From Aliarcobacter vitoriensis (GTDB lineage: Bacteria; Campylobacterota; Campylobacteria; Campylobacterales; Arcobacteraceae), in NCBI RefSeq assembly GCF_003316695.1, contig NZ_PDKB01000017.1, forward strand, positions 1 to 56,428: a DNA stretch of 56,428 nucleotides. The letters are read 5' to 3'. Made by a program: the position numbers and the translations under genes. Below the pieces are notes generated by a model. The model had not been told where the DNA came from and did no database searches. It saw only the letters and a list, made by a program, of their open reading frames with translations. Below are positions 1 through 7,761 of this stretch, piece after piece; position 1 is the first letter of the stretch; the number at the start of each line of letters is the position of its first letter.

Positions 1-1738
1 GGTTATAGCTTTCATCTTCTTCATCAAATTCATATTTTGCATGGGCTTTTGGTGGAGGAGGGGATTTTTTACCAAACAATCCACCTACTATTCCTCCTAT
101 TACATTTCCTATGGCTGAACCACCAAACACCACAAACACTGCAGCTATCCAACCTACTGGTCCCAAAGTAAGTAAACTTCCGATAAGTTGAGCTTGCATA
201 ACAGAGACAGCTACTGTTCCAACTGCTGAACCTATACTTGCTCCTAAAGCTTCTTCTTTACTATCCCAACCCATTACTTTATTTGCGAAGGCATTTCCTA
301 AATATCCTCCTACTGCTCCTACTACTCCAGCATAAAGGGGATTTACTGCATTACTAGTTGCTCCTGCTGTTGAACCTATTGTTGATGAACTTGAAGAAGC
401 GACAGTAGAAGAAGCAAAAAGTTCTGACACAGCTTGTGAACCATAATAACCAAGTGTATAACTCACTGTAGAATCTACCAATCCACCTACAAGTGTCCCA
501 TCCATCCCTAGAATATCTGCTAAAGTATCATTTTTGGCAAAAAAAGATGATATTGCAAATGATACTACTGCTCCTTGAAGTGTATTTTTAAAATCTGCTT
601 CTATATCTTGAAATGCTCCACTACCATTCCCATTTTTACTATCCCAAAATACATATTCACCTACATTTTGTCCGATAACTGTTGTTGAAGTTGAAATAGC
701 TAGTTTTTCTATATTTGAATAGTCATTATTTGCTATGATTATACTTCCTATACTTCCACCTATAGTACTTCCTAATTGTGTTGAAAGTTGTTTCCCCTCT
801 TCTGTTTCAAGAAAAACTCTCTCTTTAATATCAGGTGGAGTATTCGGTTTAAATTTCCCATCTCCTGTTATCCAACTTGCAACATCATCATTCCCTTTTT
901 GTTCCAATACTTCTTTTAATTTATTCATAATACTAGGAGATTTCTCTACAGCTTGAATTACTTCAGCTAAGCTTATATCTTCACCTTTACTAAATCTATC
1001 TAAAGCTACTTTTGCATGATATTCATCTTTTGCTTTTTGTTCATTATCATGGTGTCTTACATCTACAACACTATATTCTTCTCCACTACTTGTTTCTTCT
1101 TCTGTAATACTTGGGTCATTTGCATTGTTCCAGTCAGATGTATTATCTGTAATAGATTTTATCTTTTCTTCTAACTCTTTATTAAGTTCTTGGAGTTTAT
1201 CTAATGTTGGGTCATAATCCAATGGTGTTCCACCAGAGTTTATCCACTCTGCTTTTTTTTCTGGACTTAAACTTTCCCAAGCTTCATACTTATTTTGTTG
1301 ATTATTTGTTATATCTTCTAGCTTATTTAAAAAGTAATTTTTAATTGCAAATACATCATAGTCTTTTGAATCTAAATAATCTAAGACTGCTAATCCCATA
1401 CCAATAGCTAAAACTCCTCCAGGTAAAGTAGTTCCTGCAACAAGAGAAATAAGTCCTGCTGTACTAGTTCCAATTGCAGTAACATCTTTTATTACATCTA
1501 TATAATCATTTCTTGTAGCTGTACCATTATCTATTTTATTTACTAAATCTCCAAAGCTAGTAACTATTCCAGCATTTGCTGTGAAAAATTGTACATAATA
1601 TTTCTGAGGTCCAGGAATCATTCCTAAAAGTTGTAATTTATCTACTAATGATTCAGCATTTTGAATATTACTATTTTCTTGTTTTATAGGTTTATCATCT
1701 GGTGTTACTATTACAGGGTCTAATACTGTTGTTGCCAT
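1..1738 (-). CDS. Large glycine-rich exported-type protein, C-terminus outside the window (partial)
   Basis: The frame is open from the ATG at 1736-1738 to the left edge (579 codons seen), with a GGAG ribosome site just upstream. There is no classical signal peptide (start MATTVLDPVIVTPDD). Several hydrophobic glycine/alanine/serine-rich stretches follow: around residues 90-125, a long run in the second half, and GNVIGGIVGGLFGKK before a proline patch (SPPPPK) and an acidic DEEDES segment at the edge. Such Gly-rich helices followed by a charged segment occur in large RTX/calcium-binding and polymorphic secreted proteins, but no calcium-binding nonapeptide repeats are visible here, so the family is not fixed. 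Two small genes precede it on the same strand, and a decayed copy of part of it lies at 2405-2620. It could equally be a type I-secreted adhesin or a toxin. The gene is surely real; the function is unknown. Confidence 0.7.
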   Translation of the reverse strand, partial: MATTVLDPVIVTPDDKPIKQENSNIQNAESLVDKLQLLGMIPGPQKYYVQFFTANAGIVTSFGDLVNKIDNGTATRNDYIDVIKDVTAIGTSTAGLISLVAGTTLPGGVLAIGMGLAVLDYLDSKDYDVFAIKNYFLNKLEDITNNQQNKYEAWESLSPEKKAEWINSGGTPLDYDPTLDKLQELNKELEEKIKSITDNTSDWNNANDPSITEEETSSGEEYSVVDVRHHDNEQKAKDEYHAKVALDRFSKGEDISLAEVIQAVEKSPSIMNKLKEVLEQKGNDDVASWITGDGKFKPNTPPDIKERVFLETEEGKQLSTQLGSTIGGSIGSIIIANNDYSNIEKLAISTSTTVIGQNVGEYVFWDSKNGNGSGAFQDIEADFKNTLQGAVVSFAISSFFAKNDTLADILGMDGTLVGGLVDSTVSYTLGYYGSQAVSELFASSTVASSSSSTIGSTAGATSNAVNPLYAGVVGAVGGYLGNAFANKVMGWDSKEEALGASIGSAVGTVAVSVMQAQLIGSLLTLGPVGWIAAVFVVFGGSAIGNVIGGIVGGLFGKKSPPPPKAHAKYEFDEEDESYN

Positions 1739-1761
1739 TTATTATTTCTCCTCTCCCTAAT

Positions 1762-2049
1762 TTAAAATATTATTTTTAAAATAATTATTGAAAATATACC
1801 TATACAAATTAGTACAATACCTATTTTTAAGAATAATGCCTTACTTACAAATATTCTGATGTATAAGTCAAATTGATAAAACCAATTTAATTTACCTTCT
1901 TCATTCATTTTTAAACGCTCTTGTAACACTTCTTCAGAAGATTTTTTTGCAATATATCTATCATCAAAACCTGCATCAACTTTCATATATATTTGAAGCA
2001 AAATTAAAAATACTCCTAAAATAATCAATAATAAACCATAATCTTCCAT
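1762..2049 (-). CDS. Small protein with two membrane segments, unknown function
   Basis: A 95-residue protein with one hydrophobic helix at the N-terminus (about residues 5-21) and one at the C-terminus (about 74-94). Between them is a charged loop containing KKSSEEVLQERLKMNEEGK. It ends 23 nt before the ATG of the large glycine-rich gene and starts 3 nt after the stop of the upstream small gene, so the three are probably cotranscribed. Small two-helix membrane proteins beside large secreted proteins can be immunity proteins or secretion accessories. Nothing in the sequence decides between these, and I do not recognise the family. Confidence 0.55.
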   Translation of the reverse strand: MEDYGLLLIILGVFLILLQIYMKVDAGFDDRYIAKKSSEEVLQERLKMNEEGKLNWFYQFDLYIRIFVSKALFLKIGIVLICIGIFSIIILKIIF

Positions 2050-2052
2050 TTT

Positions 2053-2283
2053 TTATCCTACCTTTTTAAATAATTTATTACTTTTATAATTTAAAGATAT
2101 CAATACATTACTACATTCCCAAGCTCTAATTTGATAATACATACTTTTATTAAAATTATCATAGTTTATTGTTTTTATATTTTTTGATTTTAAAAAGAAA
2201 GTTGTATTAGTTATATATCTAAGTATATAGCTAAAACTTATAAGTACAGTATCTAAAGATTTTAATTTTCTAAAAGTTTTCAC
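2053..2283 (-). CDS. Small basic hypothetical protein
   Basis: A 76-residue frame starting with GTG at 2281-2283, with AAGGAAAC about 5-8 nt upstream as a fair ribosome site. The product is basic and rich in Asn, Lys and Tyr, with one mildly hydrophobic stretch (VLISFSYILRYI) and no recognisable domain. Spacing to the next gene (3 nt) favours an operon. Because the composition is close to random AT-rich translation, it may be a decayed gene rather than an active one. Confidence 0.35.
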   Translation of the reverse strand: MKTFRKLKSLDTVLISFSYILRYITNTTFFLKSKNIKTINYDNFNKSMYYQIRAWECSNVLISLNYKSNKLFKKVG

Positions 2284-2404
2284 TTGTTTCCTTGTATAAT
2301 TTTAATATTCTAAACCCTATTAAAAAATGATATTAAAAACTTAATTATTTAATATCAATTGTCATTTTGTATATTATATTTTTATTCCTTAAAGTATCTT
2401 TATT

Positions 2405-2620
2405 TTATGATACATTTTTAAATATTTTATTATTACTATAACTTATATTATTTACAGAAAAAGCAAAAAGTTCTGATACAGCTTGTGAACCATAATAACC
2501 AAGTGTATAACTCACTGTAGAATCTACCAATACTCCTACAAATATACATCTATCATAGAAGCTTATGAACCTATTCCAATTAAAATACTAGTAGTAATCG
2601 CACCTTGTATAAAATTTCTC
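2405..2620 (-). pseudogene. Decayed duplicate fragment of the large glycine-rich gene
   Basis: Positions 2461-2531 match 412-482 of the large gene at 70 of 71 bases and in the same reading frame. They encode the same DSTVSYTLGYYGSQAVSELF stretch. Upstream on the same strand a second frame reads QGAITTSILIGIGS then a stop, corresponding to the QGAVVSFAISSFF stretch that precedes the match in the intact gene. The two halves are therefore out of frame. The downstream side runs into unrelated sequence and a stop at 2405-2407. This fills most of the 337-bp stretch between the small genes and the lipoprotein operon; the remainder (2284-2404) is AT-rich and shows nothing else I can support. Confidence 0.75.
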
Positions 2621-3247
2621 TTATCGTGGAAATTTCATAACTTTTTCTAGTTCTTTTATAATGTCTTGATGAAATTTATCTATATCTTTATTTTTATCAA
2701 GATTTGGAAATGTAATGAAAGCTGAATAACCAGATGTGTTATGATATTCACCTAGTGTAAATTCTTGTGAGTATATTAAATTATCTTTGTTTAAAAATTT
2801 TATATCATTAGCATAATTCTTTATATCATCTTTATTCCAATTCTTAGAAATTTCTTCTGTATCGTATAATTCAATTTTAATATCTATTCTACTTGGTGTA
2901 CAATTTTCATCTAATTTACTGAAGTATCCTTCTGGTTTTATAATTAGAACTTTTTTTGTAGGCTCTATATATTTAATTTTGACATTTCTTTCTTGTAACA
3001 ATTTTGAAATCAATGTTGTATTTAGAATTTCTTTATCATACTCCTTTCTCATTTGTTTACATTTGTAAGGAGTTGTAGAATATTTACTAAATGTTGTACT
3101 ATTACTCTCGCTGCCTATAATAGAAACTTCATCTAAAATTTTATAATTTTCTTTTTTAGATATATTATTATATATATTATTTTTAGTTCCACAAGCACTA
3201 AATCCTAATGATATAAATAGTAAACTTATCATTATTTTCGTATACAT
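2621..3247 (-). CDS. Predicted lipoprotein, unknown function (third gene of lipoprotein operon)
   Basis: 208 residues. A lipoprotein signal peptide with lipobox FSAC places the acylated cysteine at residue 19, so the protein should be anchored in the inner or outer membrane. The mature part is charged and has two further Cys (CKQ and ENC) that could form a disulfide. Its signal peptide start (MYTKIMISLLFI) resembles that of the first lipoprotein of the operon (MYKKMVLSLLFI). It lies 9 nt after the middle gene and shares its promoter. I do not recognise the family. Confidence 0.7.
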   Translation of the reverse strand: MYTKIMISLLFISLGFSACGTKNNIYNNISKKENYKILDEVSIIGSESNSTTFSKYSTTPYKCKQMRKEYDKEILNTTLISKLLQERNVKIKYIEPTKKVLIIKPEGYFSKLDENCTPSRIDIKIELYDTEEISKNWNKDDIKNYANDIKFLNKDNLIYSQEFTLGEYHNTSGYSAFITFPNLDKNKDIDKFHQDIIKELEKVMKFPR

Positions 3248-3256
3248 TTTATTTCC

Positions 3257-3925
3257 TTATTTTAATTCTAATTTATTTAATTCTTGGATAAATTTTGCAA
3301 AATTTAGTCTTATTGCTCCTGAATAAGAATGTCTTAGAGATAAATTTGTAAAATGTTCTTGTTCACTCGCTATCTCTTTATCAACAACATAAGCCGTATA
3401 TTCTAAATATTCTTTTCTAAATTCAGGAGTATTATATAGATCATCATCAACTCCATATAAAGCAGAATCTAAATATTCTTCATTCTTTTCTGTTTTATTA
3501 TCTTGTTTTCTTGAATATTCTGATTGTATATTAATAGTTTTTATAAGATTATTATCTTTATATACTTTGTAGATACTTTTAGTTTTAACAGTAACTTCAA
3601 GAACAAATCCTTCTCTTTCCAAATCCATAGATAATTCTACTTTATAAGGATTTATTGTAGAGTTTTGTGGATAAAACTTATCAAGATTTTCTTGTAAACT
3701 ATTTTTTATATTTTCTTCTTCAATAACGAATCCTTGGACAGTATAAGTTGGTAAATCATTAAGCAATTTTACATTAGAAACTTCAAAGCTAATATCTTTT
3801 TTAGCATTTGTTAAAGTGTCTGGATTTAAAGAAAGAACTTTCCCTTGCATACTATATACAGTACACCCACTAAATACAAAAACTGTAAATACAGTAACAA
3901 AAGCTATTTGTAGCAATTTTGCCAT
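3257..3925 (-). CDS. Predicted lipoprotein, unknown function (second gene of lipoprotein operon)
   Basis: 222 residues with a clear lipoprotein signal (VFVFSGC, acylated Cys at residue 21). The mature region looks like an alternating beta/alpha fold: a DISFEVSNVKLL strand region, then NSLQENLDKFYPQ, then a long strand section. This is reminiscent of small periplasmic proteins that help assemble surface structures, but there is no firm family match. It sits between two other lipoprotein genes (48 nt downstream of the first, 9 nt before the third) and is presumably cotranscribed from the promoter at 5002-5034. Confidence 0.7.
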   Translation of the reverse strand: MAKLLQIAFVTVFTVFVFSGCTVYSMQGKVLSLNPDTLTNAKKDISFEVSNVKLLNDLPTYTVQGFVIEEENIKNSLQENLDKFYPQNSTINPYKVELSMDLEREGFVLEVTVKTKSIYKVYKDNNLIKTINIQSEYSRKQDNKTEKNEEYLDSALYGVDDDLYNTPEFRKEYLEYTAYVVDKEIASEQEHFTNLSLRHSYSGAIRLNFAKFIQELNKLELK

Positions 3926-3973
3926 TTTTATTTCCTTGATTATTTGCTATAAGAAGTTGAAAATTCCAACTTC

Positions 3974-4951
3974 TTATTTAATATATAGTTCTATCGTGTC
4001 TTTTTGTGCTTTTTTTTCAAAATCTTTTTTATCACCTAGTTCTTTATAAGTTTTTTCTAAAAAGATATTTCCTTTACTAGAGTTTATATCTCCAATAGCT
4101 TTTAATGCCATAATCTTATCTTCCCAAGCATATGATGAGTTGTTATATATACTTATCAAATAATCAAGATATTTTTCTCCACCTAGCATTCCTAAAGTAG
4201 AAATAGAAGCAAATCTTACATAGTCTGGATAAGTATGTTTAGTATGTTCATATATAAAATCTAATGCCAAAGTATTGTTAGAAAGACCTAGTTTATAAAC
4301 TGTTAAATAAGTAAGATTATATTTATTTGAAATTTGATTATTTGCTATTGTTATCAATTCTTTTACACTCTCATCATCTAGTTTATAATCAAAAAATATT
4401 TTATTTAGTTTAGCTACTATTTCTTGTATGATAATAGATGTAGGCTCGTAATAACAAGGTTCATAGCTTTCAGTTACACTAAGCATAAGCATTTTAGCTC
4501 TTTTTACTACAGATACGATATTGTGTTTTTCATTGTCTTTTTCTAAAGATAATTTTACTTTTGTGAAAGTAGTCAATGGAGTAAATCCAGTCGTTTGATG
4601 AGAGTTTATTTTAAAACTATTTAGATGAAGATTATTGTCTGAAACTTCATCTTTTTGCAGTTTTATAGGTAGATTTCTTGCTTCAATCTCTCTTTTTAAA
4701 TTGTTAAATATAAAATCATAACCATTTATATCTTTATTTTGATATTCTAAGAAAAGTACCTTTTCAAATTTTCCTTCTGTTACTTTATCATTTTTAGTAT
4801 CATTTACTAAATTTAGTTTTATTTCTTTATCACCACTAGTAACTTCAAATTTTTCTTCAGAAGTAGTCACATCTTTCATTGGTATTTTTGTAGTACACCC
4901 ACTAAATATAGCTATTATAAATAGCAAACTTAAAACCATTTTTTTATACAT
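3974..4951 (-). CDS. Predicted lipoprotein with C-terminal HEAT-like repeats (first gene of lipoprotein operon)
   Basis: 325 residues with lipobox FSGC (Cys at residue 19). The N-terminal half carries a module with FEKVLFLEYQNKD that looks like the substrate-independent domain of uncharacterised lipoproteins. The C-terminal 120 residues form repeated helix pairs (YVRFASISTLGMLGGEKYL, then WEDKIMALKAIGDINSSKG) typical of HEAT/armadillo protein-binding repeats. It is the promoter-proximal gene and diverges from the histidine kinase across 210 bp holding the TGTGACA repeat. A role in sensing or relaying envelope state to the kinase is inference only. Confidence 0.7.
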   Translation of the reverse strand: MYKKMVLSLLFIIAIFSGCTTKIPMKDVTTSEEKFEVTSGDKEIKLNLVNDTKNDKVTEGKFEKVLFLEYQNKDINGYDFIFNNLKREIEARNLPIKLQKDEVSDNNLHLNSFKINSHQTTGFTPLTTFTKVKLSLEKDNEKHNIVSVVKRAKMLMLSVTESYEPCYYEPTSIIIQEIVAKLNKIFFDYKLDDESVKELITIANNQISNKYNLTYLTVYKLGLSNNTLALDFIYEHTKHTYPDYVRFASISTLGMLGGEKYLDYLISIYNNSSYAWEDKIMALKAIGDINSSKGNIFLEKTYKELGDKKDFEKKAQKDTIELYIK

Positions 4952-5001
4952 CTTTTTTCCTTATATATTTTAATGAAACCAATTATTAGTTGCATAACAA
5001 A

Positions 5002-5034
5002 ATTATATCAAAAAATTGTCACATTGCTGTCACA
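5002..5034 (-). promoter_or_regulatory. Promoter and response-regulator-type operator of the lipoprotein operon
   Basis: Read on the minus strand: TGTGACA (5034-5028), GCAA, TGTGACA (5023-5017), 9 nt, then TGATATAAT, with the -10 TATAAT at 5007-5002 preceded by an extended -10 TG. Two identical heptamers at 11-bp period in place of a -35 box are the usual layout of OmpR/PhoB-type activator sites, and the motif resembles a Pho box in reverse orientation. A second TATAAT on the plus strand (5039-5044) lies on the other side and may serve the kinase gene. Confidence 0.65.
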
Positions 5035-5161
5035 TTTTTATAATATTTGAAATTTATATTATTTTTAGAAGAAAATAGCTTTATATATAGAGTTTTATTA
5101 ATTATAATTTATACCATTTAAGGCATAATTAGAACAATTAAACTAAAATAATTGAGTTACT

Positions 5162-6991
5162 TTGAAAAAAATTTTATTCGTATTTATGATATTTTTATCT
5201 TATTTATTTTCAAACTCCATTGATATAAATAAATCTTCAAATAAAGATATTTTAGCTTATTCTGAAATATTCATTGACTACACAAAAGAATTGACAATTA
5301 ATGAAATATTAAATAATCAAGTTAATTTTTCTGAAATTAAAACATCTATTAAAAGATTTGGTTATTCTCCTGATTTTAAAGTATGGATTAAATTTACATT
5401 ACAAAATACGAAAGATGAAAATATTTCAAAGATTTTAGAATTTGATGACTCCTTGGTAACAGATATTATTTTATATGAAAATAACACTTTTATAGACAAA
5501 GAAGGATTATTAAATACAAATATAGAAAGGAAAACCATAAATCCTATATTTTATATAAATTTAAATAAATATGAAACAAAAACTTACTATATAGAAGCCT
5601 CATCAAAAAAAACCTCTTTAACATTAGAGTTAGGACTTTATTCTTTTGATGATTTTTATACAGAAGAGATAATCCATCAAATAATTTTAAGTCTATTTTT
5701 TGGAGCAATGATAGTATTGGCGTTGTACAATTTATCTATATATTTTATGATAAAGGACATAAGTTATTTTTATTATGTTGGATATATAGTAACTTTAGTA
5801 TTTCATCACTTACTTTATGTTGGGTTTGCAAATTTATATATTTTCAATTCATCTTTTATGGAACATATAGTTAATTATGCAGCAATTTTTATAGCTTTAC
5901 CTGTTTTGTTTTTATCACTTTTCTCAAAGTCATTTCTTCAAACATCTCAATATTATAAAATAAATTTAACCTTAAATATTTTCATAGGATTATTGGTTCT
6001 ATCAGTTATATTTTTTATCTTCACTAATTACTTTGAGAAATATAGAAATGTTATTCCAATATCAGTTATGATTTATCTATTTTTTATAACTTTGTACTCT
6101 GTAATCAAAAAAAATAGCCAAGCAAAATTAATATTATTTGGTTGGGCTGCCATCCTTTTTGGTGGATTGATTATGTACCTATCAAGTGCAGGGATAATAA
6201 ATGTTGATTTATCGTCATATTATGTTGTTGAAATCTCTTTCGTATTGGAAGCTTTAGTATTTTCTGTTGCTCTTGCAAATAGAATAAAAAAATTACAAGA
6301 TGAAAAGGACAAAATACAAATCAAATTAATTGCTGAACAAAAAGACATCCAAATTAAACTAAATAATCTTGTTAGTACAAAGACTAATAATCTACAAATT
6401 GCTCTTGAAGAAAAAGAGATATTGTTAAAAGAATTAAATCATAGAGTTAAAAATAATATGCAAACAATAATTTCTTTGATTAGACTACAAAATGACGAAA
6501 TAAATGATTCAGAAATAAATAGACTTTTAACAACTATTCAAAATAGAATCAGTGCTATGAGTCATCTACATGAGCTTCTTTATCAAAAAGACACTATTAC
6601 ATTTATAGATGCAAATGAATACTTTGAAAGGATTATTTTTGAAATACAACAAAGTTTTGAAAATAATATTGAAGTTGAATACAACATAAATTGTACTTTA
6701 AGTTCCGAATCTGCTATTTATTGTGGATTAGTAGTAAATGAACTATTAACTAATAGTTTTAAACATGCATTCAATAAGGATGAAGCAGGAATAATATCAA
6801 TAAGTTTTTTCAAAAAAGATGAAGAATATTATCTTATTTATAGTGATAATGGAAAAGGATATGACCCAACTATCAAAAAAAGTTCATTGGGATTAATACT
6901 AATTGAAACGCTGACAAAAAAACAATTAAAAGCACAATTAAACATAATTAGCAATGATGGTGTAAAAGTAGAAATTACGTGGAAAGACTAA
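5162..6991 (+). CDS. 7TMR-DISM sensor histidine kinase (HisKA_2 type)
   Basis: 609 residues. Signal peptide, then a periplasmic 7TMR-DISM extracellular domain (about 25-160), seven membrane helices (about 170-375), a coiled linker, and a cytoplasmic kinase core. The phospho-acceptor lies in LNHRVKNNMQ (His427), the layout of HisKA_2/HWE-like kinases. The ATPase has the N-box NELLTN (Asn531), DNGKG and a late SLGLILIETL lid. It should sense a periplasmic or membrane ligand and phosphorylate the regulator encoded 64 nt downstream. The start is TTG at 5162-5164, chosen because it begins the signal peptide; no strong ribosome site is visible, so translation may be weak. The ligand cannot be told from the sequence. 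Confidence 0.9.
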   Translation: MKKILFVFMIFLSYLFSNSIDINKSSNKDILAYSEIFIDYTKELTINEILNNQVNFSEIKTSIKRFGYSPDFKVWIKFTLQNTKDENISKILEFDDSLVTDIILYENNTFIDKEGLLNTNIERKTINPIFYINLNKYETKTYYIEASSKKTSLTLELGLYSFDDFYTEEIIHQIILSLFFGAMIVLALYNLSIYFMIKDISYFYYVGYIVTLVFHHLLYVGFANLYIFNSSFMEHIVNYAAIFIALPVLFLSLFSKSFLQTSQYYKINLTLNIFIGLLVLSVIFFIFTNYFEKYRNVIPISVMIYLFFITLYSVIKKNSQAKLILFGWAAILFGGLIMYLSSAGIINVDLSSYYVVEISFVLEALVFSVALANRIKKLQDEKDKIQIKLIAEQKDIQIKLNNLVSTKTNNLQIALEEKEILLKELNHRVKNNMQTIISLIRLQNDEINDSEINRLLTTIQNRISAMSHLHELLYQKDTITFIDANEYFERIIFEIQQSFENNIEVEYNINCTLSSESAIYCGLVVNELLTNSFKHAFNKDEAGIISISFFKKDEEYYLIYSDNGKGYDPTIKKSSLGLILIETLTKKQLKAQLNIISNDGVKVEITWKD

Positions 6992-6994
6992 TTT

Positions 6995-7027
6995 TGTGAC
7001 ACAAATGTGATTATATTACTGTAATAT
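6995..7027 (+). promoter_or_regulatory. Promoter with paired TGTGA heptamers ahead of the response regulator gene
   Basis: TGTGACA (6995-7001), CAAA, TGTGATT (7006-7012), 9 nt, then TAATAT (7022-7027) as the -10 box. Heptamer spacing (11 bp) and distance to the -10 (9 bp) are exactly those of the lipoprotein promoter at 5002-5034. The first heptamer also sits in a perfect palindrome TTTGTGACACAAA (6993-7005). The likely meaning is that the regulator activates its own gene separately from the kinase. Confidence 0.55.
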
Positions 7028-7055
7028 ACCTATAAAAAATTTGGAAATTTAAAAT

Positions 7056-7739
7056 ATGACAAAAATATTGATTGTTGAAGATGAAACTATTGTTGCACTT
7101 GATACAAAAAGCACTTTAATTAAATTAGGTTATGAAATAACTGATATTGTGACTAATTATGATGAAGCAATATCTTCTTTTTTAAGCAATAAACCTGATA
7201 TTGTATTAATGGATATTTTTCTAAAAAATAGTCTTAGTGGTATAGAAATTTCAAAAAAAATAAATGAAATAAAAACTACTCCTATTATATTTATGAGTGC
7301 TTATTGTGATGATGAAACATTGTCACAAGCTGCTAAAATTGAACCTTTTGGTTATTTAGTAAAACCTTTTAATCGTAATGATTTAAAAAGTACTATGAAT
7401 ATAGTTGTATATAAACTACAAAAAAAACATATAAATCATAATTTAGTTGATGGAAAATTTAAAATCTCTGATGGTTACTATTATAGTTTGGATGGTTATC
7501 TAAAAATATTCTATGAAAATCAAGAAATTGAATTAACAAAAAATGAAAGATTATTTTTAGAAGTTCTTATAAAAGCAAAAGGAGAACTTGTTACATTTTC
7601 GGATATTGAGCATTTTATCTGGTCTAATAAAACAGTATCAAGTAGTACTTTAAGAACTCTTATATATAGACTTAGAAGTAAATTAAATCATAAATTAATT
7701 GAAACTATCAGTTCTTTAGGATGTAAAATAAAGATATAA
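7056..7739 (+). CDS. Two-component response regulator, receiver plus winged-helix DNA-binding domain
   Basis: 227 residues. Receiver domain 1-118 with the acidic pair E8/D9, phospho-acceptor Asp53 (LMDIF), Ser81 in the switch position and Lys103 (VKPF). After a short linker comes an OmpR-type winged helix (about 140-227) with LTKNERLFLEVLI and TLRTLIYRLRSKL as the recognition helix. Partner of the kinase upstream. The domain type fits binding to head-to-tail repeats such as those at 5017-5034 and 6995-7012. It is terminal in its operon; the next gene (dgt) is convergent. Confidence 0.92.
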   Translation: MTKILIVEDETIVALDTKSTLIKLGYEITDIVTNYDEAISSFLSNKPDIVLMDIFLKNSLSGIEISKKINEIKTTPIIFMSAYCDDETLSQAAKIEPFGYLVKPFNRNDLKSTMNIVVYKLQKKHINHNLVDGKFKISDGYYYSLDGYLKIFYENQEIELTKNERLFLEVLIKAKGELVTFSDIEHFIWSNKTVSSSTLRTLIYRLRSKLNHKLIETISSLGCKIKI

Positions 7740-7761
7740 TGATTTTTTTAAAATATAAAAT

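Noticed and set aside
735-956. Plus-strand frame opposite the large glycine-rich gene
   Set aside because: Lies antisense within a long continuous gene, with no ribosome site or recognisable product.
5017-5036. Direct repeat taken as a classical Pho box for PhoB
   Set aside because: Heptamer and period are similar, but orientation relative to the lipoprotein -10 is reversed and a cognate regulator is encoded next door; the local regulator is the simpler explanation.
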